From: Clostridia bacterium
Lineage (GTDB): Bacteria > Bacillota > Clostridia > UMGS1840
DNA length: 57,948 bases
Direction of reading: 5' to 3'
NCBI GenBank assembly: GCA_017936745.1
Contig: JAGBEY010000002.1
Span: 1-57,948, forward strand
Shown: positions 42,972-50,932 of the stretch, one piece after another
How the letters are laid out: the number at the start of each line of letters is the position of its first letter
How positions within the stretch are numbered: the first letter of the stretch is position 1
Program-made: the position numbers and the translations under genes
The notes under the pieces: generated by a model
Told to the model about the DNA's origin: nothing
Databases searched by the model: none
The model's input: only the letters and a program-made list of their open reading frames with translations

Positions 42972-43850
42972 CTATCCTCTCATACAAATCAATAATATCA
43001 CAATTCCAAGCACCAGACAATAAACACCGAACCGTTTGCAATAGCCCTTACGCACTGCCTTCCGTACAATGCTGATAGACACCACACCACTGATAAACGC
43101 GGCAACCATTCCCAAAAGATAGGGAATCCAATTCATACGGATGCCATCGTGCAAAACGGTTATCAGCTGCATCGCAATCTTCACCAAAAGAACAGGAATT
43201 GCAGATAAAAACGCATATTTCACCGTAACGTCACGACGAAATCCGGCAAATAAACCGCCTAAGATTGTCATTGCACAACGGGATAAGCCGGGAATGATAC
43301 TCGACAGCTGAAACACCCCCACCAAAACTGATTTCTTCAGGTAGTTTCCGGAGGTTTCTCCCTCTGCCTCTCCGATACCGGGAAAATCCGCCATCCATTT
43401 AAGCGGCTTTATTTTGTCTATCAGAAAATTCACAACCCCCGTTATCATAAGCGTGCAAGCAATGATAGGTAATGTATTGAGATATGTACCGGTGTAATCG
43501 GTAAGAAAAACTGCCGGAATCAAAAACAATGTGGTTACAAAAAGCATATACAAAAGCTTCCGGTAGGGACGGTTTGTCCGAAAAGTAAACTCCCGATGCC
43601 ATAGCTCGGAGCATATACAGCAAAACTCTTTCCAAAGCAGCTTGATATCTGTAAAAAACACGAAGAAAATCGCCAGAACTGTCCCCACACGGAGCAAAAT
43701 ATCAAAGGTTAGTGTGGGAGAAAAGAGTGCCTCCCCAAAAATGGTTTGATTAAAATTTTGAATCATAGCAAGGTGTCCGCCCACCGAAATCGGTAAAAAT
43801 TCGGTTGCTCCTTGCACAACACCGAAAAAAAGGGCAATCAGAAGCTCCAT
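42972..43850 (-). CDS. uppP: Undecaprenyl-diphosphate phosphatase UppP (BacA family), divergent motifs
   Basis: A 292-aa membrane enzyme that recycles undecaprenyl diphosphate for wall synthesis. The first motif reads VVQGATEFLPISVGGHLAM (Glu17, His26) where the common form is EFLP[IV]SS[ST]GH. The second reads IIPGLSRCAMTILGGLF (Arg191) where PGxSRSGAT is usual. Key acid, His and Arg are kept, while two small polar residues changed to Val/Gly and Cys. So it is probably active, or a relative with altered substrate preference. It sits between thyX (3-bp gap) and ftsK. Confidence 0.85.
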   Translation of the reverse strand: MELLIALFFGVVQGATEFLPISVGGHLAMIQNFNQTIFGEALFSPTLTFDILLRVGTVLAIFFVFFTDIKLLWKEFCCICSELWHREFTFRTNRPYRKLLYMLFVTTLFLIPAVFLTDYTGTYLNTLPIIACTLMITGVVNFLIDKIKPLKWMADFPGIGEAEGETSGNYLKKSVLVGVFQLSSIIPGLSRCAMTILGGLFAGFRRDVTVKYAFLSAIPVLLVKIAMQLITVLHDGIRMNWIPYLLGMVAAFISGVVSISIVRKAVRKGYCKRFGVYCLVLGIVILLICMRG

Positions 43851-43853
43851 AGC

Positions 43854-44597
43854 CTACTCTCCTTGTTCGGCAAGATATTTTTCTTTCATTTCAGCTCGTT
43901 TTCCGCAGCTCATACCGCCCTCAGGGCAAGCTCCGCTCACACAGGCAGGCCCTGCAAAACGGAAAATCACCGGAGCTATTTTTTTGACCTGAAACAGCAT
44001 TTCATCTGCCAATGCCTGAATTTCCCACTGGGCACGGTTACAGCACCGCAACCGGAAGAAATTGAGCAGACTTCTGGCATTCATCGTCATAATCAGCTTG
44101 GTTTCACAAGCATTGGGAAGCACAAAACGGGCATCCTCGATTGCTTTTTTCTTAGCTGCCTTTTCATTCATTGTGGTTTTATGTTTTTGAAACAGCACTT
44201 CAGTCAGCGCTTCATAAGCCTTTCCGATATCTGCCATAGTATCATCATACAATTTCTTGGCTTCCGGGTCTTTTAAAATTTCGGGAGGCGTGATATAGGT
44301 ATACCCCGCTTCTTCCACATACCGCTGGGATTTTACACTGTAGGAAGCAATTCTGTGACGGGTCAGCTGTGCCAGCAATGCACGGGACACTCCCTCCACC
44401 GCAAAGGTGAAGCTGATATGCTCCAGCGGACTTTCGTGACCCAGTGCTGTTAAATGCTCTAAAAATTCAGCAGTTTTTTTGTCATCCAATTTATCTAAAA
44501 TATTAGCTGCCCCACTGTTGGAATAGCACATTTTTGCCGCAGCGGCAACCACTTTTTCAGGATTGGGGCTATGTGAAATCAGCATTACTTTCAACAT
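43854..44597 (-). CDS. thyX: Flavin-dependent thymidylate synthase ThyX
   Basis: Makes dTMP from dUMP with methylene-THF and FAD. ATG 44597 (MLKVMLISHSPNPEKVV) is chosen because AAAAAGGAGAG precedes it; the longer reading runs into tagA. The 247-aa protein has the ThyX signature RHRIASYSVKSQRY (80-93), an upstream GHESPLEHISFTFAVEGVSR and a C-terminal RSLLNFFRLRCCNRAQWEI. It uses the same methylene-THF pool as the MTHFR gene of this operon. Confidence 0.96.
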   Translation of the reverse strand: MLKVMLISHSPNPEKVVAAAAKMCYSNSGAANILDKLDDKKTAEFLEHLTALGHESPLEHISFTFAVEGVSRALLAQLTRHRIASYSVKSQRYVEEAGYTYITPPEILKDPEAKKLYDDTMADIGKAYEALTEVLFQKHKTTMNEKAAKKKAIEDARFVLPNACETKLIMTMNARSLLNFFRLRCCNRAQWEIQALADEMLFQVKKIAPVIFRFAGPACVSGACPEGGMSCGKRAEMKEKYLAEQGE

Positions 44598-44617
44598 GAT
44601 TGTTCTCTCCTTTTTAT

Positions 44618-45343
44618 CTATCTGTTTCCTTTCAATTTTTCCAAAACAACCTGCCATAGAAATCGAGGCAATGCCAACATTCTGATAAATCGGCTGGGTT
44701 GTTTTATGAGACGGTAAAACCATTCTAAATTCAACTTAATAAAGAAGTCCGGCGCACGCTTTACCACGCCGGCAAACACATCCATACTGCCGCCAATGCC
44801 TAACAATGCCGTGCCCGAAAACAGATGCTTGTTCTCATAAATCCACTGCTCCTGTTTTTTTGCACCCAGGCAGACAAACACCACGTCCGGACTGGTGCTT
44901 GCAATCCGTTCCCCCACAGGCTCTTTTGTGTATCCGTTTTGTGTGCCGACGATTTCAATTCCGGGATATCTTTTTAAAAGATTTTCCTTTGCTGATTGAC
45001 ACACTTCCTCCCGGGAACCGTACAGAAAAAAGCGGAAGCCCTTTTTCGCACCGATTTCCAACAATCTGCAAGCAACGTCATAACCGGCAGTCCTCCCTTT
45101 TAAGGGAGTGCCGAGTATTTTCGCACCATATACTACTCCAATGCCGTCTGCCGTTAACACATCAGCGGAATTCAAAAGCTCCAGCAATGTCTCATCCTTG
45201 CGGAACTGCTCGATAATTTCCGAATTGGGAGTGTATACCACTGTGTTTTCCTTTTGTGCAACCCGAAGAGCCAGATAATCCGCTACTTCGTCTACAGTTG
45301 CATTGGAAATTTCTGCACCGAGCACATTGATTTTTTCAAACAT
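44618..45343 (-). CDS. tagA: WecG/TagA/CpsF-family glycosyltransferase
   Basis: A 241-aa membrane-associated glycosyltransferase (GT26) that adds N-acetylmannosamine or a related sugar to GlcNAc-PP-undecaprenol, the linkage unit of wall teichoic acid. Motifs: INVLGAEISNATVDEVADYL, VVYTPNSEIIEQFRKDETL, LTADGIGVVYGAKILGTPLK, FLYGSREEV and VFVCLGAKKQEQWIYENK, GIGGSMDVFAGVVKRAPDFF, then LEWFYRLIKQPSRFIRML at the membrane-binding C-terminus. It heads the operon that also holds uppP, which recycles the same lipid carrier. Confidence 0.92.
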   Translation of the reverse strand: MFEKINVLGAEISNATVDEVADYLALRVAQKENTVVYTPNSEIIEQFRKDETLLELLNSADVLTADGIGVVYGAKILGTPLKGRTAGYDVACRLLEIGAKKGFRFFLYGSREEVCQSAKENLLKRYPGIEIVGTQNGYTKEPVGERIASTSPDVVFVCLGAKKQEQWIYENKHLFSGTALLGIGGSMDVFAGVVKRAPDFFIKLNLEWFYRLIKQPSRFIRMLALPRFLWQVVLEKLKGNR

Positions 45344-45392
45344 AATGTGTTACACCTCTTTATTTTTGAATCCTACAAAATCTCTATTTTAC

Positions 45393-45421
45393 ATTATAAC
45401 ATTTTCTTCCCGAAATTGCAA
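45393..45421 (-). promoter_or_regulatory. Promoter for the tagA operon
   Basis: On the minus strand TTGCAA (45421-45416), 17 bp, TATAAT (45398-45393), about 50 bp before tagA. Confidence 0.82.
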
Positions 45422-45479
45422 CCATTATTTCATATTTTTAAAGAAAAGGTCAACTTCTTTTTGCATTCTCCCGAAAGAC

Positions 45480-45508
45480 TTGACGAAAAGAACATTTTCC
45501 CTGATAAT
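45480..45508 (+). promoter_or_regulatory. Promoter for the amidase-holin pair
   Basis: TTGACG (45480-45485), 17 bp, GATAAT (45503-45508), about 55 bp before the amidase start. Confidence 0.65.
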
Positions 45509-45562
45509 TTCATAGGATAGTAACAAGGTCAACTGAAGAATGAAAAGCAGAGGTGAAACAAA

Positions 45563-46243
45563 ATGAAAATTTGTATTGATGCCGGACACAACGATTCGGG
45601 CTGGGATACCGGAGCAGCCTCCAACGGGCTGCGAGAGCAGGATGTCACATTTCAGATTGCATCTTATTTGCAGGAAAAGCTAAAAAAATCAGGCTTCCAA
45701 ACCGTTATGACAAGAGAACAAAAAAATCAAAACTTAGGAAACTCCGTTTCCCAAAGCATTGCAAAACGGGCAGCAATTTCCAACCAGGCAGGCTGCGACT
45801 ATTTTATCAGTATTCACTGCAATGCCGGCGGCGGTACAGGCACAGAGGTTCTGATTTTAAAAAAGGGCGGCAACGCGGAAAAGCTGGCACAGCAGGTACT
45901 CGCATCCCTGACTTCTCTGCTTCCGCTCAGAAGCCGGGGCGTAAAGGAGGCAAATTTAGGCGTTCTCAGGGATACCCTATGTCCTGCCATTTTAGTAGAG
46001 ACCGCCTTTTTGGACCATCCGGGGGATGCCTCCTTATTAAAGCAAAGAGGTTTGGATTTTGCAGAGGCAATCTACCGTGGGATACTGACTCACCTGAATG
46101 TTCGCCGTCCGGTCGACATCTGTGAAATGAAAGAAATTATTGCACAGAAATGGGGGTTGTCCCATCCGGAGGAGGTCTTCCGCTTACTGGACACACACCC
46201 ATATCAGGAAGAACTTTACCGAAAAATTTACGAAAGCTATTAG
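45563..46243 (+). CDS. N-acetylmuramoyl-L-alanine amidase (Amidase_3), endolysin-like
   Basis: A zinc amidase of 226 aa that cuts the MurNAc-L-Ala bond in peptidoglycan. Zinc ligands are His9 (CIDAGHND), Glu25 (GLREQD) and His85 (ISIHCNAGGG); the catalytic Glu146 lies in ILVETAFLDHP. The catalytic domain starts at residue 1 with no signal peptide, as in phage endolysins that need a holin. The C-terminal 45 residues (MKEIIAQKWGLSHPEEVFRL) form a small helical module. A BhlA-type holin gene follows after 12 bp. No other phage gene is nearby. Confidence 0.9.
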   Translation: MKICIDAGHNDSGWDTGAASNGLREQDVTFQIASYLQEKLKKSGFQTVMTREQKNQNLGNSVSQSIAKRAAISNQAGCDYFISIHCNAGGGTGTEVLILKKGGNAEKLAQQVLASLTSLLPLRSRGVKEANLGVLRDTLCPAILVETAFLDHPGDASLLKQRGLDFAEAIYRGILTHLNVRRPVDICEMKEIIAQKWGLSHPEEVFRLLDTHPYQEELYRKIYESY

Positions 46244-46255
46244 AGGGAGGATGCC

Positions 46256-46474
46256 ATGGAACTGAACACACTCGTCGAAATGGTAATGGGGCAAGGCGTC
46301 TTTGCAGCGTTATTTATCTGGCTGTTTTTTACTTATCAGAAAGAATCACGCGAACGGGAGGAACGCTTGATGTCCATTGTGGATTCTCAGGGAGAACGAC
46401 TGGAAAAGATTTCTGCAACTCTGGAAAAAATTGCAGATGATTTTCAGTCCATTCAAAAAACAAGCTTAGGCTAA
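46256..46474 (+). CDS. BhlA/UviB-family holin-like peptide
   Basis: A 72-aa protein with one N-terminal membrane helix (MGQGVFAALFIWLFFTY, about 10-26) followed by a charged helix (KESREREERLMSIVDSQGE) that looks like a coiled coil. This is the layout of BhlA/UviB holin-like peptides linked to phages and bacteriocins. AGAGGGAGG lies before ATG 46256. With the signal-less amidase it forms a two-gene lysis cassette. Confidence 0.82.
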   Translation: MELNTLVEMVMGQGVFAALFIWLFFTYQKESREREERLMSIVDSQGERLEKISATLEKIADDFQSIQKTSLG

Positions 46475-46482
46475 CTCATCCG

Positions 46483-46532
46483 AAAAAAGCATATCTTTTC
46501 TCAGGTAACACAGGAAAGGATATGCTTTTTTT
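46483..46532 (+). terminator. Terminator after the holin gene
   Basis: AAAAAAGCATATCTTTTCT (46483-46501) pairs with AGGAAAGGATATGCTTTTTT (from 46512) and ends in a T-run that merges with the next promoter. Confidence 0.88.
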
Positions 46533-46533
46533 A

Positions 46534-46561
46534 TTGACTTTTTGTAAGAATATGGTATAAT
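46534..46561 (+). promoter_or_regulatory. Promoter for the stalk-domain lipoprotein gene
   Basis: TTGACT (46534-46539), 16 bp, TATAAT (46556-46561) with TGG before the -10 box, right behind the terminator T-run. Confidence 0.82.
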
Positions 46562-46625
46562 AAAAAAGAGGAAACTTTTTATATTTAAAAGGCTCTCATA
46601 ATTTTTAAGAAAGGTAGGGATTCCT

Positions 46626-48302
46626 ATGAAAAAAAGATTATTCTCCCTGTTTCTTGCCCTGTTTTGTATGCTCAGCTTTACCGGCTGTTCTACAAACGCA
46701 ATTTCGCTCCTTCGAGCACTGCAAAAAGATGCAGATATCACTTCTGTCAAAACAAATGAAGTTGTTTCTGGCAGCATGAAGATAACCCTACCGGAAGAAA
46801 TCAAGGAAGATATGGATGTTAATCTGCAGAGCATTTTAAACATGCTGTCTTCTTTCCAGCTGGAAGCAACCACTCTGCAACAAATAAAAGGAAACTCTGC
46901 TGCCGTAAAATCCTCGTTCTCCATTTTCTCTGAGGATACTTCGTTTGACAGTGAAATTTACGTTTCTACCAACGGTGGCAATGCAAAAACCGTGCTGAAA
47001 ATTCCCACTGTTGCAAAAGCACTGCTTCCCGAGCACTATGAAAATGCTGCATATTTTACAATCGACACTGCCGATATGGCAAAGTTGACCGAGAAACAAA
47101 ACGAGCTGGCAAAACTTCAGGCTGAATATTTTGGTTATGACTATACTCCTGTGGAACTTCCCGTTGCAAACCAAACAGTCGCCTTTGAAGAAGTTTTGAA
47201 GTTAAACGAAACCATATTTGATTCTTTGCGTGAGTATGCGGCTCAAATGACGGATGCTCCCAGCATCGTAACAAAAAAAGGAAATGTATATTCGGTGGTT
47301 CTCACTGACGAAAGCTTCAAAGAACTGCTTTCTTCTCTGGTTCTGACCTATTTCGACAAGCCCGAAGCACGGGATGCTGTGAAAAAGCTGTGGGACGGTG
47401 TTGCAAACTATGCATTTAGCCTCTACGGCGAAACCACAGACGACTTTTTCTTCCCCGTGCTGCCTGAACTCCCGCAGGATCCGATTCTGGCAACCAATGC
47501 GAGAACACAGGCAGAGCTGATGCTACAGTTATTCAAATCCGCTCGCATCCTCGGTGAAGACGGAATCCAAATTACCTATACGGTCAATTCCAAGGGCTTT
47601 ATCACAGAGCTTGATGCCGCAATCCATCTGGATTTTGACATCAATGCTATCACCGAGCTTCTGACCGGTTCCGCAGACTATGAAGAAGATTTCGCCTTTG
47701 AAATTCGACTCAACTATAATCAGAAACGACAGAATATCAACGGCGTACAGCAAATTCCGTTGCCCTCTCTGACCAAAGAAAACAATCTGCCTTTCTACCA
47801 GTTGCTCTCCGAAACAATGCAAGAAGAAATTGACCGTCTGAAAGACAAAATTGAAAACGGTGATGACAGTTGGAACGAACCCTACGAGCCGGATTTCACC
47901 TTGCCTGCTCCCGATGGAAGCACCAGCATTGTGGTAAATTATGGTGACTGGCAGGAATTGATGTCTTTTGAAGGCCAAAAAATTATCAATCAGAATGGCA
48001 CACTGTATGTTCCGATGGAAGCACTGATGGACTATCAAGGAATCGAACATGACAAAAATGAGGAAAACGGCTACCGCTTGTTCCGACATCCCTACACATA
48101 CCAATGGATGTGGTTTTATCCCGGCAGCAACGTGATTTGCAGCGACGAAGCCGAAATCACAATGTCTGCTCCCACCATGGTAAAAGACGGGCAGACTTAT
48201 CTGCCGCTTCGGGCGTTTGTTTCCGCCTTCACCGACTACAGAATCCGTTGGAGTCAGGAAGAAAACGCAGTGTATCTCACTCCCTGGTACTATTTTGAAT
48301 AG
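46626..48302 (+). CDS. Large lipoprotein with C-terminal stalk (copper amine oxidase N-like) domain
   Basis: A 558-aa lipoprotein: signal LFSLFLALFCMLSFTGC (lipobox FTGC, Cys21). The long middle part (about 35-410), with VVSGSMKITLPEEIKEDMDV and YFTIDTADMAKLTEKQNELA, matches nothing I know and may be a ligand-binding beta-rich fold. The C-terminal 110 residues form a stalk domain: LYVPMEALMDYQGIEHDKN and TYLPLRAFVSAFTDYRIRWS. This is the reverse order of the stalk protein at 14.9 kb, where the stalk modules are N-terminal. mnmE follows after 39 bp without its own clear promoter. Confidence 0.8.
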   Translation: MKKRLFSLFLALFCMLSFTGCSTNAISLLRALQKDADITSVKTNEVVSGSMKITLPEEIKEDMDVNLQSILNMLSSFQLEATTLQQIKGNSAAVKSSFSIFSEDTSFDSEIYVSTNGGNAKTVLKIPTVAKALLPEHYENAAYFTIDTADMAKLTEKQNELAKLQAEYFGYDYTPVELPVANQTVAFEEVLKLNETIFDSLREYAAQMTDAPSIVTKKGNVYSVVLTDESFKELLSSLVLTYFDKPEARDAVKKLWDGVANYAFSLYGETTDDFFFPVLPELPQDPILATNARTQAELMLQLFKSARILGEDGIQITYTVNSKGFITELDAAIHLDFDINAITELLTGSADYEEDFAFEIRLNYNQKRQNINGVQQIPLPSLTKENNLPFYQLLSETMQEEIDRLKDKIENGDDSWNEPYEPDFTLPAPDGSTSIVVNYGDWQELMSFEGQKIINQNGTLYVPMEALMDYQGIEHDKNEENGYRLFRHPYTYQWMWFYPGSNVICSDEAEITMSAPTMVKDGQTYLPLRAFVSAFTDYRIRWSQEENAVYLTPWYYFE

Positions 48303-48341
48303 TCTATTCCAATCCCCACATAAGAAAGGTACAAATCTCCT

Positions 48342-49685
48342 ATGCTTTATGATACCATTGCCGCACCGGCAACCAAAAATGTGCAAAATGCCGTATCGGT
48401 TATCCGCATAAGCGGTGACCGTGCAGTTGCAATTGCAGACAGCATTTTTTCCAAAAAGCTGTCTCAATCTTCCGACAGAAGCCTGGTTTACGGAAAAATC
48501 AGAGATACCGAAGGCAGAATTTTAGACGACTGTCTTGCAGTAAAAATGCTTGCCCCGAAATCCTACACAGGAGAAGACACCGTGGAATTTTACTGTCACG
48601 GGGGGAAAACCGTTACCGAATGTGTTATGCGGGAGCTTGTAAAACAAGGTGCACGTCTGGCAGAAAAAGGGGAATTTACGAAGCGGGCATTCTTAAACGG
48701 AAAAATGGATTTGACCCAGGCAGAAGCCGTGATTGATGCCATTACCGCCGATACAAAATCCGCCCTCTTTATGGCACAGGAAAATTTAGACGGAAAATTG
48801 CGGAAAAAAATTGACACCTTACGAAGCCGGATTATGACGGTAATTATGAACATTATGGCAGGAAACGATTTCCCCGATGAAACCGGCGGCAACAACAACT
48901 CTGCCATCATTGAAACGCTTTCGGGCATTTTATCAGATACCCGACAACTTCTTTCCAGCTACGATAAAGGAAAAATTGTCAAAGACGGCTTTACCTGTGC
49001 AATCTGCGGCAAACCCAACGTGGGAAAATCCTCTCTCTTAAATGCCATTTTAGAGGAGGACCGTGCCATCGTAACAGAAATTGCAGGCACAACCCGTGAT
49101 GTCATCACTGAGCGGATTGACATTGGCGGTTACATTATGAATCTCGCTGATACTGCCGGGCTTCGGGAAAGTGACGATATTGTAGAGCAGGCAGGGATTG
49201 AAAAATCGTACCAATATATTGAACAGGTGGACTACATTCTGTATCTTCTGGACAGCACCAAGGAAATTCCGCCGGAGGAAGCAGAATACATCCGCTCCCT
49301 CCCCGCTCATACTCTGGTGGTATATAATAAAACCGACATTTCCCCTGCCGTAGCTGAAACCTTTGGAAAAAAGGTGTGTGGTATCAGTGCAAAAAATAAA
49401 ATCGGGATCACAAAGTTATTGGACACCATAAAAGAGGAAATTGAGGCTCGACTCTCTCAATCAGAAAGCGAAGAAACCCTCTTTTCCGAACGTCACTATG
49501 CTGCTCTGGTTCAGGCGGAGGAATGTCTGGTAAGAGCCATTTCCACCTTAGAAATGAACATGGAAGCAGACCTATGCTCCATTGATTTGGAGGATGCTGC
49601 TTCTCACATGGGAGAAATCACCGGTACTACCGTAAACGACGAAGTGATTGACAACATTTTTAAAAACTTTTGTATCGGGAAATAA
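48342..49685 (+). CDS. mnmE: tRNA modification GTPase MnmE (TrmE)
   Basis: With MnmG it makes the cmnm5 modification of U34 in certain tRNAs. The 447-aa protein has the N-terminal folate-binding domain (MLYDTIAAPATKNVQNAVSV, then FYCHGGKTVTECVMRELV), helical domain, G domain inserted in it (CGKPNVGKSSLLNAI near 225, TTRDVITE, LADTAGLRESDD, YNKTD) and the C-terminal CIGK. mnmG is not adjacent, and rnpA/yidC/jag, its common neighbours near the origin, are also absent. Confidence 0.97.
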   Translation: MLYDTIAAPATKNVQNAVSVIRISGDRAVAIADSIFSKKLSQSSDRSLVYGKIRDTEGRILDDCLAVKMLAPKSYTGEDTVEFYCHGGKTVTECVMRELVKQGARLAEKGEFTKRAFLNGKMDLTQAEAVIDAITADTKSALFMAQENLDGKLRKKIDTLRSRIMTVIMNIMAGNDFPDETGGNNNSAIIETLSGILSDTRQLLSSYDKGKIVKDGFTCAICGKPNVGKSSLLNAILEEDRAIVTEIAGTTRDVITERIDIGGYIMNLADTAGLRESDDIVEQAGIEKSYQYIEQVDYILYLLDSTKEIPPEEAEYIRSLPAHTLVVYNKTDISPAVAETFGKKVCGISAKNKIGITKLLDTIKEEIEARLSQSESEETLFSERHYAALVQAEECLVRAISTLEMNMEADLCSIDLEDAASHMGEITGTTVNDEVIDNIFKNFCIGK

Positions 49686-49702
49686 TTTCCAAAAAAACAC
49701 AT

Positions 49703-49757
49703 ATCACCGAAATACTTTTTCATATACTGAAAGAAAAAAGTATTTCGGTGATTTTTT
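49703..49757 (+). terminator. Terminator of mnmE whose right arm holds the spmA Shine-Dalgarno
   Basis: ATCACCGAAATACTTTTT (49703-49720) pairs over 18 bp with AAAAAGTATTTCGGTGAT (49735-49752), then T6 and directly the spmA ATG at 49758. GGTGAT in the right arm is the only Shine-Dalgarno candidate for spmA. So the stem both ends mnmE transcripts and could hide the spmA site. Confidence 0.85.
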
Positions 49758-50342
49758 ATGAACTATATTTTTTCGTTCTTTTTGCTTTCGGGATTAGGCT
49801 TTTTCCTCGCCCAGGGAAAAGGAGAAGAAATTATTACGGTAATTACCGATGCCACTGCCTCCTGTGGTGGCTTTGTCTTAAAACTTCTCTTTCTCACCGC
49901 TTTCTTTTCGGGCATCATTCAAATCGGAGAGGATGCCGGAATGGTATCAGCCCTTTCCAAAATACTCGCTCCGTTGCTGAAACGGCTATTTAAAACAAAA
50001 AACCCCGATATTTCAGGAAAAATTTCCGTAAATATCAGTGCCAATCTGATGGGAATCGGCAATGCTGCAACCCCCTCGGGTCTTTCCGCAATGAAAGCCT
50101 TGGATGAAGCAAACAACCATAACGAAACACCAAGTGATGATATGTGCTTATTTATTCTATTTAACACCTGTTCCATTCAGCTCATTCCCACCACCATTAT
50201 GGGACTTCGGGCAATGGCAGGGTCAACGAATCCGGCATCAGTGGTGTTACCGGTCATTCTGGTCAGCTTTTGCAGTCTGTTATGCAGTATCACCTTGTGT
50301 AAGCTGCTGCTGTGGCTTCGGGCAAAAAGGAGCACACTATGA
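49758..50342 (+). CDS. spmA: Spore maturation protein A
   Basis: A 194-aa membrane protein with nucleoside-recognition (Gate) domains, matching SpmA: MNYIFSFFLLSGLGFFLAQ, VLKLLFLTAFFSGIIQIGED and ISVNISANLMGIGNAATPSG, then LFILFNTCSIQLIPTTIMGL. In Bacillus SpmA and SpmB are needed for full spore core dehydration. Four to five helices are predicted. spmB overlaps by four bases. Confidence 0.95.
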   Translation: MNYIFSFFLLSGLGFFLAQGKGEEIITVITDATASCGGFVLKLLFLTAFFSGIIQIGEDAGMVSALSKILAPLLKRLFKTKNPDISGKISVNISANLMGIGNAATPSGLSAMKALDEANNHNETPSDDMCLFILFNTCSIQLIPTTIMGLRAMAGSTNPASVVLPVILVSFCSLLCSITLCKLLLWLRAKRSTL

Positions 50343-50869
50343 TACATAACCTTTCGGAACTGGTATTCCCGTGTTTTTTAGGACTTTTTATTCTGTTTGC
50401 ACTGAAGAAAAAGCAGAATGTGATTTCTTCTTTTACCGTTGGTGCAAAAAACGGGTTTTCTGCCATTTGTTCGATTACGCCAAACATTCTTGCCATTATG
50501 GTTGCCTCTGCATTGTTTCGGCAGTCCGGTGCATTCTCTTACTTTCTTCGCTATCTGCTTCCTTTGCTTAGGGCTATCCGGATTCCCGACGGGATTGCAG
50601 AACTGATTTTGCTCCGTCCCGTTTCGGGGAGCGGTGCAATGGTATTATTGTCTAATGTATACGAGCAATTTGGTGCTGACAGCTATGAGGGACTTCTTGC
50701 ATCGGTAATTTGTGCTTCCACCGAAACCACTCTTTACACCATTATGGTGTATTTTGGTGTAACGGGGGTAAAAAAAACAAAGCTTCCTTTGCTGGTGGGA
50801 CTCACTGCCGACGGGATTGTGATTTTGCTTTCCGTACTGTTTGTGAATTTGTTTTTTCCCTCTCCTTGA
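50339..50869 (+). CDS. spmB: Spore maturation protein B
   Basis: Partner of SpmA, 176 aa. The start ATG 50339 (MIHNLSELVFPCFLGLF) shares the ATGA overlap with the spmA stop and has GGAG seven bases upstream inside spmA. The conserved stretch is SAICSITPNILAIMVASALF, then LLRPVSGSGAMVLLSNVYEQ and GLLASVICASTETTLYTIMV. The pair is translationally coupled. The next promoter overlaps its stop codon. Confidence 0.95.
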   Translation: MIHNLSELVFPCFLGLFILFALKKKQNVISSFTVGAKNGFSAICSITPNILAIMVASALFRQSGAFSYFLRYLLPLLRAIRIPDGIAELILLRPVSGSGAMVLLSNVYEQFGADSYEGLLASVICASTETTLYTIMVYFGVTGVKKTKLPLLVGLTADGIVILLSVLFVNLFFPSP

Positions 50870-50894
50870 CAAGAAAATAAGGATATGATATCAT
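50866..50894 (+). promoter_or_regulatory. Promoter for the SDR-GNAT pair
   Basis: TTGACA (50866-50871), 17 bp, TATCAT (50889-50894). It overlaps the spmB stop codon. Confidence 0.65.
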
Positions 50895-50932
50895 AATAAG
50901 TAACAAATCAGTCAAGAATCGGAGTCTGAATT

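Noticed and set aside
45480..46532. Prophage call around the amidase-holin pair
   Set aside because: No integrase, terminase, capsid, tail or attachment repeats are seen, and housekeeping genes flank both sides.
47529..48467. A 312-codon open frame on the minus strand
   Set aside because: It lies entirely opposite the stalk-domain lipoprotein and the start of mnmE, has no ribosome site and an unusual Phe/Ile/Val-rich composition; it is a shadow of the plus-strand genes.
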